From CAZUSU01 sp964623315 (GTDB taxonomy: Bacteria; Patescibacteriota; Patescibacteriia; Magasanikbacterales; 2-02-FULL-50-9b): a stretch of 10,155 nt of DNA. The notes beneath the pieces were generated by a model that searched no databases, was not told where the DNA came from, and saw only the letters and a list, made by a program, of their open reading frames with translations. Positions 5,917 to 10,155 of this stretch are shown here, piece after piece. The stretch is taken from the NCBI GenBank assembly GCA_964623315.1, contig CAZUSU010000032.1, positions 1-10,155 on the forward strand. The letters run 5' to 3'. Positions within the stretch are counted from its first letter, which is position 1. Every line of letters starts with the position of its first letter. The position numbers were made by a program, and so were the translations under genes.

Positions 5917-6873
5917 TCAGGCGAGCGCTGTTTTAAATGCTTCCACCATGGGCACGCCTTCAATTTCTGCACCGTTATGTTCTCCCAGCGCAACGCTAAA
6001 CCAGTCCCCCACCAGAAGCGTGTTAAAAATTTTTTGCGCGCGCGATGAGCCGGTCAGGGCGAATTCATGCACCGCGATCCCTTTTTGTTCATACAAACGG
6101 CCGGTTGCCGCGAAACGCTTTTTGATGCGCGAATGATCATCGTCATCCGTCAGCAAAACCACGCTAAAAGCCGTGCTCAATTTTTTGGTCCGCTCTGACA
6201 GGTCAAAACCGGTCATTTCGTTATGATTTAATTCCGGCACGACGTTCCAAAATGCCGGCTGTTTACTATTTTCGTTTACTTTAATTTTCCAATTTTGTGC
6301 AATGGCTCCGTTGCGCGCCGAGGCATACACGAGCGGTGTATGACCAATGAGGGCGCTGGCAAGTTCCCTTCCTTGCCGTTCAAGCGAACTCATATCAAAC
6401 ACCAGAGAGCCACAGGCGAGCTGAAGTTCTCTATCTTGCGCAAATGCCGCGAGCGCCATAACGCCATAGCCAAGCGCCGCACGCGGCTGTATTCCCCTGT
6501 CGGGAAATTGGATATATGGAACGCCATCGGCGGACGCTTTTTCTATGAGGCGACCGCCCGCCGCCATAATAGCCACTGCGACGCCTGCGGTTCTTGCCTT
6601 ATCGTAGGACTCCAAAACTTCCTCGGTGTTCCCCGAATATGACGAGCAAATGACTAACGAATCTGCAAGATTAATTTCCGGCAAACCGTAATCAGAAAAA
6701 ATGGCGCGCACACTCTGCGGCCGCAGAAGCATATAAATGTCTGCAGACAAATGTGATCCGCCCATGCCACACACCACGAGCGGTCGCGCCGTCGCTGGCA
6801 GAGCAGAACTATTTTTTATTTCCGGTGCAAACGAAAATTGCGCCGGAAAATTTTTTATCACATCCTGCATCAT
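5917..6873 (-). CDS. Bifunctional phosphoglucose/phosphomannose isomerase (SIS family)
   Basis: Interconverts glucose 6-phosphate or mannose 6-phosphate with fructose 6-phosphate in sugar metabolism and cell-surface sugar supply. The 318 residues form two SIS domains. Family marks are GMGGSHLSAD (36-45), SYSGNTEE (78-85, sugar-phosphate loop), the PRAALGY motif (130-136), NENSKQPAF (200-208) and PELNHNEM (213-220), typical of the archaeal-type PGI/PMI rather than the classical 550-residue PGI. The glutamate and histidine known to act in the archaeal enzyme are expected in or near the last motif, but I did not map them residue by residue. The first ATG overlaps the lgt stop (ATGATG), so it is coupled to lgt. 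The next gene starts after a 50-base gap. Confidence 0.93.
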   Translation of the reverse strand: MMQDVIKNFPAQFSFAPEIKNSSALPATARPLVVCGMGGSHLSADIYMLLRPQSVRAIFSDYGLPEINLADSLVICSSYSGNTEEVLESYDKARTAGVAVAIMAAGGRLIEKASADGVPYIQFPDRGIQPRAALGYGVMALAAFAQDRELQLACGSLVFDMSSLERQGRELASALIGHTPLVYASARNGAIAQNWKIKVNENSKQPAFWNVVPELNHNEMTGFDLSERTKKLSTAFSVVLLTDDDDHSRIKKRFAATGRLYEQKGIAVHEFALTGSSRAQKIFNTLLVGDWFSVALGEHNGAEIEGVPMVEAFKTALA

Positions 6874-7631
6874 TTTTTTTGAAAAACTTTATATTTGACG
6901 ACAACCCACCACCCGATAATCCACATGACGAGCATGCCATACTGTGCCGGTGTTAAACCTGCGTAGCGTACGTCCGGCATAAGCGTGTCCTGTGCGCGCA
7001 AAAAATCCAGTGCAAACCGTGCCGGCGCATACAGAAGTGGCAGTAGTGCTATATAAAATCCGGCGCGCTGGGGCGGTTTAATAATGGTAAAAGCAATCGC
7101 CATGGCAATCCACACCAGTGATTCCAGTAAGCCAAGGTCAAGACGCGCACCATCCGGATATGCCACGGCAAACGGCGCACGAGACAGAACTCCCGGATGC
7201 ATGTGCGTCAGATAGCATCCGAAACGTCCTACAGCCCACGCAATCGGGAGCGAGCGAAAAATTACGTCTCCGTATGCAAGAATGTTCAGATTTTGCCGAC
7301 GAGCGTACCACAGTGCAACCAGAACACCGGCCGTAATGCCACCGAGTGATGAAAGTCCGCCTTGCCACACCTGCAAAATTTGTGCCGGATGAGAAAAATA
7401 ATATGCCGGCTCATAAAACAAAACGTGCGCCGCGCGCGCTCCGGCAAAAGAAGCGAGAATGGTCCACAAGGCCATGTCAGAAATGCGATCAAATAAAACG
7501 TCCTGACGGTGGCGGGTGCGCACGTGAAGCGCAAATAAGACGGCGCCAACGGCGAGCGCAACCATAGCGCCCCACAGATGTATATTAAGCGGGCCAATTG
7601 CGAGCGTGGTTGTTTGAAAGTAGGGCAACAT
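6870..7631 (-). CDS. lgt: Divergent prolipoprotein diacylglyceryl transferase (Lgt family)
   Basis: An integral membrane protein of 253 residues and about seven hydrophobic segments. Family marks are GGLSSLGG (91-98), AVGRFGCY (133-140), the HMHPG-YPDGARLDLGLLE stretch (143-170) and ARFALDFLR (204-212). Lgt moves diacylglycerol from phosphatidylglycerol to the lipobox cysteine of prelipoproteins. Several residues essential in E. coli Lgt appear changed by eye alignment: H103 is L96, N146 is C139, Y26 is W20 and E243 is D209. R143 and R239 are kept as R136 and R205. The GRxGC-HMHPG form seems to mark a distinct subfamily, so activity or substrate may differ. The ATG lies 9 bases after the LOG gene's stop, and its stop overlaps the isomerase start. 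Confidence 0.85.
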   Translation of the reverse strand: MLPYFQTTTLAIGPLNIHLWGAMVALAVGAVLFALHVRTRHRQDVLFDRISDMALWTILASFAGARAAHVLFYEPAYYFSHPAQILQVWQGGLSSLGGITAGVLVALWYARRQNLNILAYGDVIFRSLPIAWAVGRFGCYLTHMHPGVLSRAPFAVAYPDGARLDLGLLESLVWIAMAIAFTIIKPPQRAGFYIALLPLLYAPARFALDFLRAQDTLMPDVRYAGLTPAQYGMLVMWIIGWWVVVKYKVFQKK

Positions 7632-7640
7632 ATTTTTTGT

Positions 7641-8978
7641 TTATTGTGTGAGCACTGCGGCCAGCGCGTCGCGCGGCGTGTCCACAATGATAAAAAGATT
7701 CATATCTTCCGGCGCAACACAGTGCTCGCGTTCAAATTGATTTTCGCGAATAAAAGTGAGGAGTGGATTCCAGAAGGCGCTACCGTACAAAACAATCGGT
7801 ACACGCGTAATTTTATCTGTTTGCATGAGGGTCAGCAGTTCAAAACACATATTCAGCGTGCCATACCCACCGGGGAATACCACAAATCCGCGCGATGGTG
7901 TGGTGAGCATGAGCTTGCGCGTAAACGGAAAGGTAAAACCGCGGCTCCTTGTGACAAATGCATTGGGCTCACTCCCGCGCTCTGTTTCTGCTGACATCGC
8001 ATAAGATGCGCCGCCTGCTGTAAACGCCCCTTTATTCACCGCCTCCATAATGCCGACTCCCCCACCGGTCAGTACGCCAAATTTTTTTTCTGCCAAAAGA
8101 GCGCCCAGTTTTTCTGCATCCTGATAAAACGAGCTGTCCAGAGTTATGCGCGGCGTTCCTAAAACGGTAATAACCGACCCCATGCCACGCAAAAATTCAA
8201 ATCCCTCTACCAACTCTGCCATGATTCGGAACATGCGCCAGTTAATTGCATCGTCAGAACAAAATTGACTGGCGTCAAGCGCACACACGGACGTTGGATC
8301 CTTTGCTTTTTTGATAATTTCCATCGCCTCTTCCGGCGTGTCCACAATATGAACCAGCGATAAATCCTGCTCTTTCACCGCGTGAATTTGTTCAAAAACA
8401 TTGGTGTGCAAAAACTGTATAATTGGCTCCCAAAATGAACGGCCTAATAAAATAACGGGTGCCGGCGCCAACTGGTTGTAACGAATCTGATCCAGCACTT
8501 CAAACATTTCATCAAGCGTGCCAAATCCGCCCGGCATACAGACAAAGGCGAGCGATGGGGTGGTGAGCATCACTTTGCGGGTCAAAAAATAATAAAATCC
8601 GCGCGAGTCCCGCGCATACGCGTTAAGCCGCTGTTCATGAGGGAGCTCCACATTTAAACCGATGGACGTGCCACCGGCTTCAAAGGCGCCGCGGTTTGCC
8701 GCTTCCATCATGCCCGGTCCGCCGCCGGTGATCGTTGCGTATCCCGCTTTGGCCAACAGCTCGCCCAGCCGTCGCGCTTGCACATAGTATTCCGAATTCG
8801 GAGGTATGCGCGCAGAGCCAAATACGGTGACCTGTTTTTTGAACTTTGTTAAGAATTGGTAACCTTCTATAAATTCCGCCATGATTCTAAACACCTGCCA
8901 CGTGCTACCCCGCAAGTCAATTGAATTACCGCGCATGACAGCGGCGGCGACCGTTTCTTGGCTGGACGTTATTTTCAT
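7641..8978 (-). CDS. Tandem LOG-family (TIGR00730-like) Rossmann protein, one active site degenerate
   Basis: A 445-residue internal duplication with a repeat unit of about 220 residues; each half begins with a W-x2-FRIMAE-x2-EG segment. Half 1 has GGGPGMMEA (85-93), TRK (133-135) and PGGFGTLDE (149-157). Half 2 has GGGVGIMEA (305-313), TRK (353-355) and PGGYGTLNM (369-377). LOG proteins usually act as dimers that hydrolyse nucleoside 5'-monophosphates, such as cytokinin ribotides, to base and ribose phosphate. The PGGxGTxxE glutamate is present only in half 1; the second half has Asn-Met instead of Asp-Glu. The fusion could therefore act as a built-in dimer with one live site. I prefer the ATG at 8978, which overlaps the gatA stop as ATGA, over a GTG at 9002. 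The natural substrate is not shown. Confidence 0.9.
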   Translation of the reverse strand: MKITSSQETVAAAVMRGNSIDLRGSTWQVFRIMAEFIEGYQFLTKFKKQVTVFGSARIPPNSEYYVQARRLGELLAKAGYATITGGGPGMMEAANRGAFEAGGTSIGLNVELPHEQRLNAYARDSRGFYYFLTRKVMLTTPSLAFVCMPGGFGTLDEMFEVLDQIRYNQLAPAPVILLGRSFWEPIIQFLHTNVFEQIHAVKEQDLSLVHIVDTPEEAMEIIKKAKDPTSVCALDASQFCSDDAINWRMFRIMAELVEGFEFLRGMGSVITVLGTPRITLDSSFYQDAEKLGALLAEKKFGVLTGGGVGIMEAVNKGAFTAGGASYAMSAETERGSEPNAFVTRSRGFTFPFTRKLMLTTPSRGFVVFPGGYGTLNMCFELLTLMQTDKITRVPIVLYGSAFWNPLLTFIRENQFEREHCVAPEDMNLFIIVDTPRDALAAVLTQ

Positions 8979-10155
8979 AGAGGAGGATGTTGTAGATGCC
9001 ACGTGGTAGCTTGCTGAAAATGATAACCAAACTGCAGGGCAACTTCCTCCTTTAAGCGCGGCGCAATGAGTTGCATACCAACGGGCATATTATTCACCAA
9101 ACCGCACGGCACAGAGAGCGCACAAACGCCGGCCAGTGACGCCGGCCCCACGAACGCATCGGATAGGTACATTTTGAGCGGATCATCCGATTTTTCCCCG
9201 AGGGGAAACGCAACTTCCGGCGTTGTGGGCGTGGCAATAATATCAACCTGTGCAAAAGCGTCGTCAAAGTCCTGCCGAATAAGCGTGCGTACTTTTTGTG
9301 CCCGTTTATAATACGCTTCGTAATATCCGTGCGAAAGCGCAAACGTTCCTAGCATAATGCGGCGCTTTACTTCGTCTGGAAATCCGGCGCTTCGCGACGC
9401 GGTGTACGAATTATATAAGTCAGTGGCCGGCGCGCGCACTCCGTAGCGCATTCCGTCCAAGCGACCCATGTTAGAGGAATCCTCGCACGGCACCAAAATA
9501 TAATACGTCGCGATGGCGTACGCGGTATGCGGCAGGGTGATAGGTACTATCACCGCGCCCAAATCCTCAAACTTTTTTATTGCCGCTGACACCGTTGCAC
9601 GAATTTTTGGTTCCAATTCGTCGGTAAAAAATTCTTTTGGCATACCCACGCGCTTGCCGCGAATAGATGCGGTGAGCGCGTTACTATATGAGGGCACGGA
9701 CGCGGTGTCAGTGGTGGGATCAAGTGGATCGTGGCCGGCAATGATATCCATAACGTAAGCGATGTCCTCGGCACTGTGTCCTAATGGACCAACGGTATCC
9801 AATGATGAAGCCATGGGCATGGCGCCATAGCGCGACGTGCGCCCATAACTCACCTTGAGTCCGGTAATGCCGCAAAATGACGCCGGTGCGCGAATGGACC
9901 CGCCGGTATCTTCGCCAATCGCAAAGCTACACAGATCTGCGGCAACGGCCGCGCTCCTGCCACCACTTGATCCACCGGCAACACGCGACGTGTCCCACGG
10001 ATTTACTACCGGTCCATACATGGAATTCTCATTTGAGGCGCCATGGCCAAAGGCATCGCAATTATGCTTACCAATCATAATAGCCCGCGCCGTGCGCAGA
10101 CGTTTTATTACCGTTGCGTCCTCTGGCGGCACATAATTATCTAAAATTTTTGCCG
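8975..10155 (-). CDS. gatA: Glutamyl-tRNA(Gln)/Asp-tRNA(Asn) amidotransferase subunit A, 5' end missing
   Basis: Amidase subunit of GatCAB, which frees ammonia from glutamine and passes it to GatB to convert Glu-tRNA(Gln) or Asp-tRNA(Asn) to the correct aminoacyl-tRNA. The reading frame stays open to the window end, so roughly 90 N-terminal residues are missing, including the catalytic lysine. Amidase-signature residues are present: AGGSSGG (cis-serine, about 9959-9979) and EDTGGSIRAPASFCG (nucleophile serine, about 9880-9925). The C-terminal part has NMPVGMQLIAPRLKE and ends normally. No other Gat subunit lies in view. Its TGA overlaps the ATG of the LOG gene. A tRNA-Asn lies in the same direction about 6.7 kb downstream, which is probably chance. 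Confidence 0.96.
   Translation of the reverse strand, partial: AKILDNYVPPEDATVIKRLRTARAIMIGKHNCDAFGHGASNENSMYGPVVNPWDTSRVAGGSSGGRSAAVAADLCSFAIGEDTGGSIRAPASFCGITGLKVSYGRTSRYGAMPMASSLDTVGPLGHSAEDIAYVMDIIAGHDPLDPTTDTASVPSYSNALTASIRGKRVGMPKEFFTDELEPKIRATVSAAIKKFEDLGAVIVPITLPHTAYAIATYYILVPCEDSSNMGRLDGMRYGVRAPATDLYNSYTASRSAGFPDEVKRRIMLGTFALSHGYYEAYYKRAQKVRTLIRQDFDDAFAQVDIIATPTTPEVAFPLGEKSDDPLKMYLSDAFVGPASLAGVCALSVPCGLVNNMPVGMQLIAPRLKEEVALQFGYHFQQATTWHLQHPPL

Noticed and set aside
5909..5918. Perfect palindrome GATGGCCATC at the isomerase stop codon
   Set aside because: Ten bases, partly coding, no second copy in the window and no T-run; too little to call an operator or terminator.
7578..7994. Plus-strand open frame of 138 codons over lgt and the LOG gene
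   Set aside because: Opposite strand to two well-supported genes, with shadow-like composition and no recognisable domain.
8979..8990. Purine-rich AGGAGG before the LOG start
   Set aside because: It is on the plus strand; the gene's own strand reads CCTCCT, so it is not a ribosome-binding site.
1..10155. CRISPR array, rRNA or riboswitch
   Set aside because: No regularly spaced repeats, rRNA segments or leader long enough for a riboswitch were found; intergenic space is very small outside 1955-2175.

Overview
The window most likely comes from a Candidate Phyla Radiation (Patescibacteria) genome. This rests on recognised family styles, not on a search: a divergent Lgt with a GRFGCYLTHMHPG-type motif, a 105-residue protein of a kind I associate with this group, an archaeal-type phosphoglucose/phosphomannose isomerase, and tightly packed genes with almost no Shine-Dalgarno sequences. 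The lineage within the group cannot be told. Every supported gene is read from the minus strand, so transcription runs from high to low coordinates.

Core block (10155 down to 2176). In order of transcription: gatA (5' end outside the window), a tandem-duplicated LOG-family protein, a divergent lgt, a bifunctional PGI/PMI, an unknown 105-residue protein, dnaG primase, the primary sigma factor rpoD, a small PGPGW/DUF454-like membrane protein, and tRNA-Asn(GTT). Four junctions are ATGA overlaps and the other gaps are mostly under 10 bases, so this is one or two long operons relying on translational coupling. The dnaG-rpoD pair recalls the macromolecular-synthesis operon. The only clear promoter is a perfect-consensus one for tRNA-Asn, buried in the end of the preceding membrane-protein gene. 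A weaker one lies before the 105-residue gene.

Accessory block (2103 down to 1). Just past the 3' end of tRNA-Asn the base composition falls sharply to AT-rich. A three-gene cassette follows: an XRE-type regulator, an MrcB_N-like plus NucS-like nuclease fusion, and a class I SAM methyltransferase. It is bracketed by a 55-base imperfect inverted repeat (1-55 and 2049-2103, 50 of 55 matching). The cassette looks like a mobile or invertible defence-type island, probably aimed at modified DNA. Its last gene has no ordinary start codon at the place its sequence calls for; an ATT sits in the position where a TAATG stop-start overlap would be expected.

The most notable points are the repeat-bracketed nuclease cassette, the ATT start, the tRNA promoter that overlaps a stop codon, the tandem LOG protein with one degenerate active site, and the Lgt that lacks several catalytic residues known from E. 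coli.
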